The notes under the pieces were generated by a model. That model was not told the DNA's origin and searched no databases. It saw nothing but the letters and a program-made list of their open reading frames with translations. This document shows, one piece after another, positions 54,127 through 63,010 of a stretch of 64,000 nt of DNA. Origin of the DNA: FEN-1219 sp036563665 (GTDB lineage Bacteria; Pseudomonadota; Gammaproteobacteria; Steroidobacterales; Rariloculaceae). The position numbers were made by a program, and so were the translations under genes. Position 1 is the stretch's first letter; each line of letters opens with the position of its first letter. Location of the stretch: positions 16,817 through 80,816 of the forward strand of contig DATCLY010000023.1 in NCBI GenBank assembly GCA_036563665.1. Reading direction: 5' to 3'.

Positions 54127-54741
54127 ATGACTCCGATCTTTCGCCGCCTCGGCCGGCGGCCGATGCCGGCCGTGTGGGCGGACATGCGAGACTTCACCGA
54201 CGCCCGCACCCCCGACACGCCCGACGAGATCTGGTTCGTCGAGCACGACCCCGTGTTCACGCTCGGGACGCGCACGGATCCCGCGCACCTGCTCGCCACG
54301 GGCGACATCCCCGTGGTGCAGACCGATCGGGGAGGGCAGGTGACGTACCACGGGCCGGGCCAGCTCGTGGTCTACGTGCTGCTCGACCTGCGGCGCCTCG
54401 GGCTCGGCGTGCGGGAGCTCGTGCAGGGCCTCGAGAACGCCCTGATCGACACGGTGGCGCAGCACGGCGTGGTCGCCGTGGGCCGGCGCGACGCGCCCGG
54501 CGTCTACGTGGACGGCAGGAAGCTCGCGTCGATTGGCCTGCGCGTGCGTCGGCACTGCAGCTATCACGGCATGGCCATCAACGTGGCGATGGACCTCGAG
54601 CCGTTCGCGCGCATCCGTCCTTGCGGGTACGCCGATCTAGAGGTCACGCAGCTCTCGGCGCTCTGCGACCTGCGCAGCCTCGAGCAGCTCGCCACCGAGC
54701 TCGAGCCGCATCTCGTGGCTAGGCTCTGTCGAGGCTCGTGA
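54127..54741 (+). CDS. lipB: Octanoyltransferase LipB
   Basis: The 204-residue enzyme has DRGGQVTYHGPGQLVVY, the catalytic Lys132 (GRKLASIGLRV) and Cys166 (RPCGYADLEVTQL). It moves octanoate from ACP to lipoyl domains. lipA, normally next, is absent. The gene overlaps the convergent membrane protein gene by 23 bases. Confidence 0.94.
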   Translation: MTPIFRRLGRRPMPAVWADMRDFTDARTPDTPDEIWFVEHDPVFTLGTRTDPAHLLATGDIPVVQTDRGGQVTYHGPGQLVVYVLLDLRRLGLGVRELVQGLENALIDTVAQHGVVAVGRRDAPGVYVDGRKLASIGLRVRRHCSYHGMAINVAMDLEPFARIRPCGYADLEVTQLSALCDLRSLEQLATELEPHLVARLCRGS

Positions 54742-55582
54742 GGTAGTTGCCGTAGGTGAGGGCGAAGCTCACGACGATCCAGGCGAGCCACGTGAAGCGG
54801 GTGAGCTCCGGCATCCACGCCTTGCGGGTGATCCAGTAGGCCGTCGCGGGCACGGCGCACACGAACGCCGTCACGCCCACCAGCAGGCACGAGTCCAGGA
54901 TCACCTCGAGCGCCGGGATCTGCGCCGGGGCGTGGCCGCGCAGCAACGCGTTGCCGATGGCGGCCGCGACGCTGGCCGCGACGATCCCTACCGCCTGGGG
55001 CAGGCCGAGCCACGGCTTCTGCGGCGCGGGGGTCTCCTCGGGCTGCTCCTTCGACTTGGCGTAGATGGATCGGGCGGCGATGTAAGCGCGCTTGGTCGAG
55101 ACGGAGCCCACCCACAGGTAGACGAGCAGCGCGGCCCCGAGCAGGGCCGCGATCCAGTAGGCGAGCGCCAGGGGCCGGAAGAGCGCGGCGAGGCCGAGCG
55201 AGACCAGCGCCGCCGCGGCGGCGGCGCCGGCGAGCGCCACCACCCAGGGCTCGGCGCTCCGCCCGAGGCGCACGTGCATGGCGAGCAGCGCCGCGAGCTG
55301 CGGCACCGCGGCGTAGGCGAGCGCGCCTTCCGCCGGGCGGGCCACCTCGTTCTCGAGCACCGTGGCGACGAGCAGGGTGACGAGCGCGGCCGAGGCGTAG
55401 ACCCCGTAGTTGCGCGCGGCGCGGTTCGGCGTGATGACGAGGTACGAGCGTGCGCAGGCGAAGAATGCCGCGGCCGCGGCGACGTTCACGAGCGCGACGA
55501 GATACGCGCCCCCCAGGGCCTCCAAGCCGAGTCCCCTCGCGGCGAGCGCTGCGGAGAGGGACGGTAGGTCGAGCGCTGCCAT
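54719..55582 (-). CDS. Multi-pass membrane protein of unknown function
   Basis: The 287-residue protein has about eight hydrophobic helices and an unusual Ala-rich stretch (GAAAAAALVSLGLAALF). A basic cytoplasmic loop RAYIAARSIYAKSKEQPEE lies in the middle. No family is recognised. It begins 12 bases after the stop of the coiled-coil gene, so the two are probably co-transcribed. Confidence 0.7.
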   Translation of the reverse strand: MAALDLPSLSAALAARGLGLEALGGAYLVALVNVAAAAAFFACARSYLVITPNRAARNYGVYASAALVTLLVATVLENEVARPAEGALAYAAVPQLAALLAMHVRLGRSAEPWVVALAGAAAAAALVSLGLAALFRPLALAYWIAALLGAALLVYLWVGSVSTKRAYIAARSIYAKSKEQPEETPAPQKPWLGLPQAVGIVAASVAAAIGNALLRGHAPAQIPALEVILDSCLLVGVTAFVCAVPATAYWITRKAWMPELTRFTWLAWIVVSFALTYGNYLTSLDRA

Positions 55583-55594
55583 GGCCGCACGCCG

Positions 55595-58429
55595 CTACTT
55601 CTCCGCGGCCGTCTTGGCCGCCTTGTAGGCGTCGGGCGGCTCCGCCGCCAGGAACTCGTACTTGCGCTTCCAGGCCTCCACCGACTCCGTGAGCTTGCTG
55701 ATGGTGGCTTCGTGCTCCTTGATGGTCTTCATGAGCCGGGCCGTGGTTTCCCGGTCCTGGCCGTTGCCGGCGGACTCGGGGGCGCTCACGCGTCGGGCGA
55801 GCGCGTCGCGGAGCTGCGCGACCTCGCGCTGCAGCGCCTCGATCGTGCTCTTGTCCTGGGCGGAGATCGCCTTCAGGCGTTGCGTCTCGGAGTCGCTGCC
55901 GCGCAGCTTCGCGAGCTTGCGTTGCAGATCGTCCACGTCGGCCTGGAGGCGCTCGATGATCTGATTCTTGGTCTCGAGCTCGCCGTTCAGGCGGTCGATC
56001 TCGCGGCTCTTGTCGTCCGCGGAGCGGTGCAGCTGCTTGGCGGCCTTGAGCTCTTCCTCGAGCGACTGGATCAGCTCGGCCTGCGTGTTGAGGCGCATCT
56101 CGAGCTCGCTCACGCGAGCCTCCGCGCCCGCGAGCAGCTCCTTCGTGTTCGTGGCCGCGTGCTGCTTCGCGATCGTCTCCTGCGCCTCGCGCAGCTCGGT
56201 CTTCAAGCTCTCGATGCGAGCCAGCAGCTTCTGCTGGTTGGCTTCGGCCGCGGCCTTGTAGGTGCGCAGCCCGTCGAGGCCGGCCTTGAGAGCCCGGTTG
56301 GCCTTCTGCTTCGCACGCAGCGCCTCGATGAGCTTCTTGATGGTGGTCTTGCGGCGGCGCACGAGGCGCTCGAAGTGCTGCGCCTTGCCGAGGCGCCACT
56401 TGGCTTCCTCGTAGCGCTCGTTCGCTTCCTCGACCTGCTCCTCGAGCTTGATGAGCTGATCGCGACGCTCGTTCGCGAGCTCGCTCAGGTTCTCGGTGAC
56501 TTCCTTCTCTTCCTTGAGCTCGGCCTCGAGGCCCGCGAGCTGCGCACGCGCCTCGGTGATGCTGGCCTCGAGCTCCGCCTGGCGCGCCACGAGCTCCGCG
56601 ATCTCGCGGTCCTTCCTGGCGACGGCGCCGCGCAGCTCCTCGGCCTCGGCGCGCAGGCCCTGAGCCTCCGCGCGCAGCGCCTGCGTCTCGGCCGCGGCCC
56701 GCTCGCGCTCGGCCTCCGCCTCGGCGGCGCGGGCCTGCGACGCGCTCACGCGCTCCTCGAGCTCGCGGCGCTGCGTCTCGAGCTGCTCGGCGCGCGCGGC
56801 GGCCTCGCCGGCGGCGTCGCGCGCAGCCTTGACCTCGGCTTCGCTCGCCGCGAGCGCGGCGCGGAGCTGATCGGCGTCGCGGGAGAGCCGCGCCGCATCC
56901 CGCTCGCGAGCCTCGAGCTCCTCGCGGGCCCGCGCGAGCTCGGCCGCGAGCTCCTCGACGCGGCGCTCGCCGTGCGCGACGGCATCGGCGAGCTCCTGGA
57001 TACGCGCATCCTTCCGGCCGGCGTCGGCGAGCTCCGCGCGCGCCCGCTCGAGCTCGGCGCCGATCTGCGCGACGCGAGCCTCGTGCCCCCGCAGGAGGTC
57101 CCGTTCGCGCGCGAGCTCCGCAGCGGCCTGCTCGGCGCGGCTGCGCTCCGCCTCGGCCTGCGCCCGAGCCTCGTCGAGGGCCGACTGCGCGGCCGCTCGG
57201 GCCGCCTGCGCCTCGCGCAGCCGCTGCTCGTGCTCGGCCACTTGGCGACGCAGGGACTCCGCGTCGCCTTCCTGGCGCGCGAGCCTGCCGCGGAGGTCGT
57301 CGAGCTCGCGGTCCTGCGCGGCGACGCGCGCTTTGAGCGCCCCCGCGTCCGACTCGTGCTCGGCGAGCCGCCGCCGCAGCGAATCGAGCTCGCTCTCGCG
57401 CTCGGCGAGCCGGCCCCGCAGGCCGTCCGACTGGTGGGTCTGCTCGGCCAGCTGTCCTCGCAGCGCCTGCACCTCCTGGGCGTGCTCCGCGGCCCGCGCG
57501 CGCAGCGTCTCCGTCTCCCGGGTCTGCTCGGCGAGCTGCCCGCGGAGGGTCTGCACCTCCTGAGCGTGCTCGGCGACCCGCGCCCGTAACGTCTCCGCCT
57601 CCCGCGCGTGCTCGGCGAGCCGCCGCTCCGCGTCCGCGGCCGCCGCCGACTGCTCGGCCAGTTGCCGCTCGGCCGCGGCCTGCTGGCCTTCGCGCTCCGC
57701 CAGCCGGCGGCGCAGCGTCTCGATCTCCTGTCCGGTTTCCGCGAGCCGCCGCTCGAGATCCGCGAACGCGGACTCGCGTTCCCCGAGCTGCCGCTCGAGG
57801 TTCGCGAGGGCTGCTTCCCGCTCCGCAAGCGCCACCTGGCGCTCGGCGAGCGCCGCGTCCCGCTCCGCGAGTCGCTGCTCGAGCGTCTCGCGCTCGGCGG
57901 TGGCCTGGGCGAGGCGGGCTTCCAGCTCGGCCGTGGCAGCGTGCGCCTCGAGCGCAGGCGCCGGGTCTGCGGCGGCCCGCGCGGCGGAGTCGAGCTGCCG
58001 GGTGAGCTTCTCGATCTCTGCTTCGCGTTGCTGGAGCTCGCGGAGCAGGCTCGCGATGCGGGTCTTGTAATCGCGGGTGTGGGCGTCGAATTCCTCGGCC
58101 TTGGCCCGCCAGAAGTTGATCTCTTTCTTGGTGAGCTTGTCGGGGCCGGACTCGGCGACTTGCAGCTTCTTGCGGAGCTGGGCGACCTTCGTGCGCTCCT
58201 GCTCGACCACGTCCTCGAGATGCGCCGCCTGCTGGCGCCACTTGTCGCACTCGGCCTCCAGCGCAGTCAGACGATGCGTGAGGACGTCGACCTGCTCCTC
58301 GAGCCGGTTCTTCGGAGGCCTGCTGCGCTTGAGCTCCGCGTCGAGCTCCTGGACCCGGGCTTCCGAATCGCGCAGCGCGTTCTGCAGCAACGCGAACGCC
58401 TGCTCGGCAAGTTCACGCGGGTTGGCCAT
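55595..58429 (-). CDS. Large coiled-coil protein with tandem 14-residue repeats
   Basis: The 944-residue protein is almost entirely predicted coiled coil, with only two glycine/proline breaks near residues 95 and 155 and a C-terminal tail. Residues 187-410 are sixteen consecutive 14-residue repeats of the form LAExxxExxxLRxR (for example LAEHAREAETLRAR and VAEHAQEVQTLRGQ). A Lys/Arg-rich segment (LVRRRKTTIKKLIEALRAKQ) follows near residue 695. There is no membrane segment, signal peptide or ATPase motif, so it is not an SMC. It lies directly upstream of a membrane protein gene and divergent from manA. Confidence 0.8.
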   Translation of the reverse strand: MANPRELAEQAFALLQNALRDSEARVQELDAELKRSRPPKNRLEEQVDVLTHRLTALEAECDKWRQQAAHLEDVVEQERTKVAQLRKKLQVAESGPDKLTKKEINFWRAKAEEFDAHTRDYKTRIASLLRELQQREAEIEKLTRQLDSAARAAADPAPALEAHAATAELEARLAQATAERETLEQRLAERDAALAERQVALAEREAALANLERQLGERESAFADLERRLAETGQEIETLRRRLAEREGQQAAAERQLAEQSAAAADAERRLAEHAREAETLRARVAEHAQEVQTLRGQLAEQTRETETLRARAAEHAQEVQALRGQLAEQTHQSDGLRGRLAERESELDSLRRRLAEHESDAGALKARVAAQDRELDDLRGRLARQEGDAESLRRQVAEHEQRLREAQAARAAAQSALDEARAQAEAERSRAEQAAAELARERDLLRGHEARVAQIGAELERARAELADAGRKDARIQELADAVAHGERRVEELAAELARAREELEARERDAARLSRDADQLRAALAASEAEVKAARDAAGEAAARAEQLETQRRELEERVSASQARAAEAEAERERAAAETQALRAEAQGLRAEAEELRGAVARKDREIAELVARQAELEASITEARAQLAGLEAELKEEKEVTENLSELANERRDQLIKLEEQVEEANERYEEAKWRLGKAQHFERLVRRRKTTIKKLIEALRAKQKANRALKAGLDGLRTYKAAAEANQQKLLARIESLKTELREAQETIAKQHAATNTKELLAGAEARVSELEMRLNTQAELIQSLEEELKAAKQLHRSADDKSREIDRLNGELETKNQIIERLQADVDDLQRKLAKLRGSDSETQRLKAISAQDKSTIEALQREVAQLRDALARRVSAPESAGNGQDRETTARLMKTIKEHEATISKLTESVEAWKRKYEFLAAEPPDAYKAAKTAAEK
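57200..57871 (-). repeat. 42-bp period repeat array inside the coiled-coil gene
   Basis: Sixteen in-frame 14-codon repeats occupy this stretch. Neighbouring copies 285-298/313-326 and 271-284/299-312 are the most alike, suggesting duplication of a 28-residue unit. Confidence 0.8.
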
Positions 58430-58567
58430 GGCTCGTCGAGTCGCCCGATCGCCGTGCAAGAGATTGCACGAAAGGCTAACCGCTCGGCTTCGCGCGGGGG
58501 CGGTATTCAGTCACGTTTTGACATAAACGTTCGTGGCATACTGGCCGCCGTTCGTGGGGAACAGCTC

Positions 58568-59869
58568 TTGCCGACCAAGCGCAGCGAAGCCGGTGCCCTG
58601 CTGGAGGGCGATCGCTCGGCCGCCGAGCGACTCGCAAGGACGCTCCTGAAGCCGCTGAGCGGCAACTTCGTCGAGCGACCTTGGGGCGGCACGCGCATGC
58701 GCGCCTACAAGGGTCTGCCCGAGCCCGCGGAGACGGGCGCCCCGATCGGCGAGGCGTTCGAGCTCGCGGCCTGCGACGAGGACGAGGAGGCGCGCCGCTA
58801 TCCGAGCCGGGTGCGTTTCGACGACGGCTCCGAGGCGACGCTGCCGGAGCTGCTCCGGCGCCACGCGGAGACGCTGCTCGGCCCCGCGCTCGGCCGCCGC
58901 TACGGCGCCTGTTTCCCGCTGCTGCCGAAGACGCTCGATGTGGCGGAGCTCCTGTCCGTGCAGGCTCACCCTCCGGGAAACCCCGAGGTGTACGTGATCA
59001 TCGACGCGGACCCCGGCGCGACCATCCGCCTCGGCTTCGCCGCGGACATCGACCCCGAGCCCTTCAAGCGCAGGCTCCACGCGGGGCGGCGCGAGCAGCG
59101 GGAGCTGCTCGAGGTGCTCGGCGCGGGCGATCGGGCGCACGTGCTGCAGGGGCTGCTCAAGCCGTGGCTCGCGGCCCGGAACGCCCGGGTGTCGGAGCTC
59201 GAGCCCGCGCTGCGCGACGCCTTCCCGGCGGCGACCGCGCGCTGGGGCACCGTGGCCGCCCTGCTCGAGTCGCTCAAGGCGCTCTACTGGGACGTGCTCG
59301 ACGCGCTGAACGCCATCCCGGTGGAGCGGGGGCAGGTCATCCACAACGCCAATCCGGCCCGCATCGCGGCCGTGACGGGGTTGCCGCCCTCTGCGGAGGT
59401 GCACGCGCTCGGCAACCCCGAGGGGCGCGCGATCCTGGCGCTCGAGATCCGTCGGCCCGGGCCGACGCTGCGGGCCTGGGACAACGTGCGCTTCCCCGTG
59501 CGCGACGTGGACGTGGACGCCGCCGTCGACGCGCTGAACCTCAGGCGCACGAGCCCCGAGGAGTACCTCGTCGAGCCGCGACCCGTGCCCGGCCGTCCGG
59601 GCGTGTTCCTCTCGGTGGAGAGCCCGTTCTTCCGCATCGAGCACCTGCGGCCGCTGCCGGGGCGTCCGCTCGACGTGCCGGCGGAGCCCGCGCACTGCCT
59701 GCACGCGATCTCCGGCCGCGCGTCGCTCGCGACCGCGGGCGGCGAGGCGCTCGGCGAGCTCGGTCGCGGGGAATCCGCGCTCGTGCCGGCGAAGGTGGGC
59801 GCCTACCGGGTGATCGGCGAGTCGCCGGGCACGGAAATCGTGAAGGTGAGCTTGCCCGATGGCGGTTGA
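58568..59869 (+). CDS. manA: Mannose-6-phosphate isomerase, class I
   Basis: The 433-residue protein is chosen to start at a TTG (58568) after a GTGGGGA site, since no ATG fits before the conserved NFVERPWGGTRM. It has the zinc-site region LLSVQAHPPGNPEVYV, the insert and IHNANP-type Y/P sequences of class I phosphomannose isomerases. It makes mannose 6-phosphate from fructose 6-phosphate, feeding manC at 39.7 kb via a phosphomannomutase not in the window. The start is the weakest point. Confidence 0.82.
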   Translation: MPTKRSEAGALLEGDRSAAERLARTLLKPLSGNFVERPWGGTRMRAYKGLPEPAETGAPIGEAFELAACDEDEEARRYPSRVRFDDGSEATLPELLRRHAETLLGPALGRRYGACFPLLPKTLDVAELLSVQAHPPGNPEVYVIIDADPGATIRLGFAADIDPEPFKRRLHAGRREQRELLEVLGAGDRAHVLQGLLKPWLAARNARVSELEPALRDAFPAATARWGTVAALLESLKALYWDVLDALNAIPVERGQVIHNANPARIAAVTGLPPSAEVHALGNPEGRAILALEIRRPGPTLRAWDNVRFPVRDVDVDAAVDALNLRRTSPEEYLVEPRPVPGRPGVFLSVESPFFRIEHLRPLPGRPLDVPAEPAHCLHAISGRASLATAGGEALGELGRGESALVPAKVGAYRVIGESPGTEIVKVSLPDGG

Positions 59870-60947
59870 CGCGGACGGACGCACGGGCGCGCTCACGATC
59901 GACCTCGGTGCGCTCGCGAGGAACTACCGGCGGCTCCGCGAGCTCGCGGCGCCCGCCGAGTGCGGCGCCGTGGTCAAGGCGGACGCCTACGGCCTGGGCC
60001 TCGAGCCCGTGGCGCGGCGGCTGGCGCGCGAGGGCTGCCGCAGCTTCTTCGTGGCGTCGCTCGCGGAGGGGCAGGCGCTGCGGGCCGTGCTGCGCGACCC
60101 GCAGCATCGCATCTACGTGTTCGAAGGCGTGTCCGCGGGGCGCGCGGCGACGCTCGAGGCCGCGCGCCTCGTGCCGGTGCTGAACTCCATCGAGCAGGTA
60201 GAAGCCTGGGCCGGCCGGCGGGGGCCCGCGGCCCTGCACATCGACACGGGCATGTCGCGTCTCGGCCTGAGCGCGGAGGAGGTGGCGAAGCTCGCCGCGC
60301 GGCCCGGGCTCCTCGGCGGCCTCGAGATCGACTGCGTGATGACCCATCTCGCGTGCGCGGACGAGGCCTCGCACCCGCTCACGCGCAAGCAGCTCGATCG
60401 CTTCGCCGAGCTGCGCGCGCTGCTGCCGCCGGCCCGCACGTCCATCGGCGCGTCGGCCGCGATCTTCCGGGGCGCCGATCACTGCGGCGACCTCGTGCGG
60501 CCCGGCATCGCGCTCTACGGCGGCAATCCGTTCGCCGACCGCCCGAACCCCATGGAGCCCGTGGTCACGCTCGAGGCGCAGATCCTCCAGGTCCGGTGCA
60601 TCGACGAGGCGTGCACCGTGGGCTATGGCGCCACCTACGATGCCGATCCGCCCGCGAGGCTCGCCGTGGTGGGCGTGGGCTACGCGGACGGCTATCCGCG
60701 CTCGGCCGGCAACCGGGCGTTCGCGGCGATCGGCAACCGGCGCGTTCCCGTGGCGGGCCGCGTGTCGATGGATCTCCTGTGCCTCGATGTGTCGGACGTG
60801 CCGCCGGCGGAGGCCGCGGTGGGCCGGTGGGTGGAGCTCTTCGGCCGGCGCGTGTCCGTGGACGAGGTGGCGAGCGCCGCGGGCACCATCAGCTACGAGG
60901 TGCTGACGCGCATGGGGGCGCGGCTGCGGCGCGTGTACCGGGACTGA
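59859..60947 (+). CDS. alr: Alanine racemase
   Basis: The 362-residue PLP enzyme has VKADAYGLG with the PLP Lys40, THLACADE, SIGASAAIF, RPGIALYGG and the second base in VGYGATYDAD. It makes D-alanine for the cell wall. It overlaps manA by 11 bases, so the two are co-transcribed. Confidence 0.94.
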   Translation: MAVDADGRTGALTIDLGALARNYRRLRELAAPAECGAVVKADAYGLGLEPVARRLAREGCRSFFVASLAEGQALRAVLRDPQHRIYVFEGVSAGRAATLEAARLVPVLNSIEQVEAWAGRRGPAALHIDTGMSRLGLSAEEVAKLAARPGLLGGLEIDCVMTHLACADEASHPLTRKQLDRFAELRALLPPARTSIGASAAIFRGADHCGDLVRPGIALYGGNPFADRPNPMEPVVTLEAQILQVRCIDEACTVGYGATYDADPPARLAVVGVGYADGYPRSAGNRAFAAIGNRRVPVAGRVSMDLLCLDVSDVPPAEAAVGRWVELFGRRVSVDEVASAAGTISYEVLTRMGARLRRVYRD

Positions 60948-60956
60948 GGGCTGTCC

Positions 60957-61880
60957 ATGCCGGCGTTCGAGAGCATGACCAACGTGGACGGCGTGATCAC
61001 GCCGACGGCCGAGGCCCGGGTGCCCGTCATGGACCGCGGGTTCCTCTACGGCGACTCCGTCTACGAGGTCTTCCGCACTTACGACGGCGTCCCGCTGTTC
61101 TACCACGAGCACTGGCAGCGGTTCGAGCGCTCGGCGTCGCTCATCCGCTTGGGGCTCGGCATCTCGAAAGAGCGCATGGCGGAGGAAATCAAGCGCACGG
61201 TGCATGCGACCGGCGCGCCGGCGTTGAAGCAGGACGTGTACGTCCGCTACACGGTCACGCGCGGTTCCGGGCGGCTCGACCTGCACCCCGAGCCGGACTT
61301 GCAGAGCCGCTACGTGATCATCGTGCGCGCCGCGCCGCGGTGGGACGCGAAGCTCTACTCGCACGGCATCGCGCTCGCGATTCCGCCGACGCGGCGCAAC
61401 CCCGCGTCGTCGCTCGATCCCAACGTCAAGGGCGGCAATTATCTGAACAACGTGCTCGCCGTCATGGAGGCGCGCGCGCTCGGCGCCGACGACGCGCTCA
61501 TGCTGAACGACGCGGGGCTCGTGACCGAGGCGTCGAACAGCAACGTGTTCTTCGTGATCGACGGCGAGCTCGTCACGCCGTCGCAGACGGCGGCCAACCT
61601 GCGCGGGCTGACCAAGGCGGCGCTGCACGAGGCCTGCCGCGCGCACGGGCTGCCGACGGCCGAGCGCGACGTGGCGGCGGCCGATCTGCCGCGCGCCGCG
61701 GAGTGCTTCCTCACGAGCGCCACGCGCGAGGTGATGCCGGTGGCGAGCCTGCGGCTCGAGGACGGCCGCGTGCTGACCTTCCCGCCCGGCGGCGGCCCGC
61801 TCACGCGCCGCGCGGCCGAGCACTACCGGGAGCACGTGCGGCGCTACGTGCGCGACCACGCGGCGTTGTCGATGTTCTGA
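60957..61880 (+). CDS. Class IV PLP aminotransferase (D-amino-acid or branched-chain type)
   Basis: The 307-residue enzyme has DRGFLYGDSVYEVFRTY, the PLP Lys158 in VKGGNYLNNVLA and ASNSNVFFV. It belongs to the fold-IV aminotransferases (DAAT, BCAT, ADC lyase). Position 9 bases after alr would suit a D-alanine aminotransferase, but the SxxLRLG/GGNYLNN wording also occurs in BCATs, so the substrate is open. Confidence 0.82.
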   Translation: MPAFESMTNVDGVITPTAEARVPVMDRGFLYGDSVYEVFRTYDGVPLFYHEHWQRFERSASLIRLGLGISKERMAEEIKRTVHATGAPALKQDVYVRYTVTRGSGRLDLHPEPDLQSRYVIIVRAAPRWDAKLYSHGIALAIPPTRRNPASSLDPNVKGGNYLNNVLAVMEARALGADDALMLNDAGLVTEASNSNVFFVIDGELVTPSQTAANLRGLTKAALHEACRAHGLPTAERDVAAADLPRAAECFLTSATREVMPVASLRLEDGRVLTFPPGGGPLTRRAAEHYREHVRRYVRDHAALSMF

Positions 61881-61950
61881 GGGTCCTCACGCGCGCTTGG
61901 GCCGCCGTCGGGAACCCGTTCCGAGAAGCAACACCACCAAGGGGAACGAG

Positions 61951-62085
61951 ATGACCGTTACGCTGGAGCTGGTGCCGGTTCTGTCCATCATCGCCGGCAT
62001 CGCCATCCTGATCATGCCGCGGCTGCTGAACTACATCGTGGCGCTGTATTTGATCGTGGCGGGGGTGCTGGGGCTGGTCTCGTAG
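61951..62085 (+). CDS. DUF3096 small membrane protein
   Basis: The 44-residue protein starts at 61951 after an AGGGGAA site and is one long hydrophobic hairpin (LSIIAGIAILIMPRLLNYIV, then LYLIVAGVLGLVS). It matches the short DUF3096 family; its role is unknown. Confidence 0.8.
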   Translation: MTVTLELVPVLSIIAGIAILIMPRLLNYIVALYLIVAGVLGLVS

Positions 62086-62597
62086 CAGCCCGAGCTCTTC
62101 ACCGCCGCCCAACGAAGAGGCGCCCGGCGAAGAGCGCGCGTGCTGGAGAAGGGGGCCGGGTGGGAGCGGCTTTCCAGCCGCGATTCTTCGCTCGAGACCT
62201 CGTGACTCCGCGGTCGATGGGCTCTCCGGGTCGTTGCATGCACTCTCCGGAGAGATCGTCAGGCTGGAAAGCGATTTTTCCGATGATCATCGGGACAACC
62301 TGACGTGCTGGGGAGGCTTCGTCAGGCTGCGCGACAATCCGACGCAAGTCCGTCTCCGGGCCTGACGATCGCGCGTAGGGGTATTGCATGCGGGCTCCGG
62401 GGAGCCTCGGCGGTCGACGAGGGCCAGGCGCAGGCGATCCGGCTCGCCATAGGAGCGCCTTGCCAGCCCGATTCTCCCAGCAGCCGGCGGCGGCTCCCCC
62501 AAAGGGGCGACAATCGGACCCGTTACGGTAGAATAGGCGCCCTCGAGCCGGCTGGGCCGTGAGCCGCTGCCCGGCGCCGAGCCGCTCATCGCGAAAC
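62086..62597. other. REP-bearing intergenic region before tRNA-Arg
   Basis: A 512-base region without a supported gene. It holds one good REP copy and two degenerate ones (62258-62278 and 62450-62477). An antisense frame spanning the tRNA gives a spurious protein. Confidence 0.5.
62158..62188. repeat. REP-like palindrome
   Basis: A single forward copy, GGGTGGGAGCGGCTTTCCAG followed by CCGCGATTCTT, identical in its core to the REPIN arms at 52.5 and 54 kb. Confidence 0.8.
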
Positions 62598-62674
62598 GCG
62601 CCCGTAGTTCAGCTGGATAGAACGCCGGCCTACGAAGCCGGAAGTCGGGAGTTCGAATCTCTCCGGGCGCGCCA
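62598..62674 (+). tRNA. tRNA-Arg (ACG anticodon)
   Basis: A complete 77-base cloverleaf from GCGCCCG to CGGGCGC plus G and an encoded CCA. The anticodon ACG is at 62632-62634, and the T-loop reads GTTCGAATC. ACG tRNA-Arg is read as inosine and decodes CGN codons. Confidence 0.96.
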
Positions 62675-63010
62675 GTCCCACCCCGCCAATTCCCCCGCAA
62701 GCTCAGCACGTTAGCCGCACGCCTGCCCGAAGATACCTTGACGGCAAGGCATCGGATCTCGGCGCGGTAGTGCAATGGAAGTGCTCGAGTGCGCCCGAAA
62801 TTTCGGAGCGCCGCCGCTCGTGCCGCTTCGGCCAGACGCCCGACGCGCGCCATCACCTGCACTTCCTAAACATCTTGTTCCGCCGCTCCGACCAGCGTTT
62901 CGAGCGGCAGCTCGCCGAATCCTGCCGACCGGCAGGTAAGCGGACCGGCGACGTGTGTACGCACGCCGCCGGCCCTCGCCATCAACGTTCCTGCTAGCGA
63001 GGAAACGCCA
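62675..63010. other. Region between tRNA-Arg and the unknown gene pair
   Basis: A 336-base region with no clear gene. A 75-codon frame from 62770 exists but has no ribosome-binding site and no recognisable content. No copy of the tRNA 3' end (attL/attR-like) was found within the window. Confidence 0.45.

Noticed and set aside
55712..57589. Forward frame across the coiled-coil gene
   Set aside because: Leu/Arg/Gly-rich antisense of the Glu/Ala/Arg/Leu coiled coil.
58518..58542. TTGACA at 58518 with CATACT as a promoter for manA
   Set aside because: Spacing is only 13 bases; no good -10 at 17 bases.
62287..62862. Frame reading GAPGEIRTPDFRLRRPAFYP
   Set aside because: It is antisense to tRNA-Arg, a common spurious protein.
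62770..62997. 75-codon frame between tRNA-Arg and the unknown gene pair
   Set aside because: No ribosome-binding site, no recognisable sequence.
62598..63010. attL/attR duplication of the tRNA-Arg 3' end
   Set aside because: No second copy of the tRNA end was found inside the window; the other end may lie outside.
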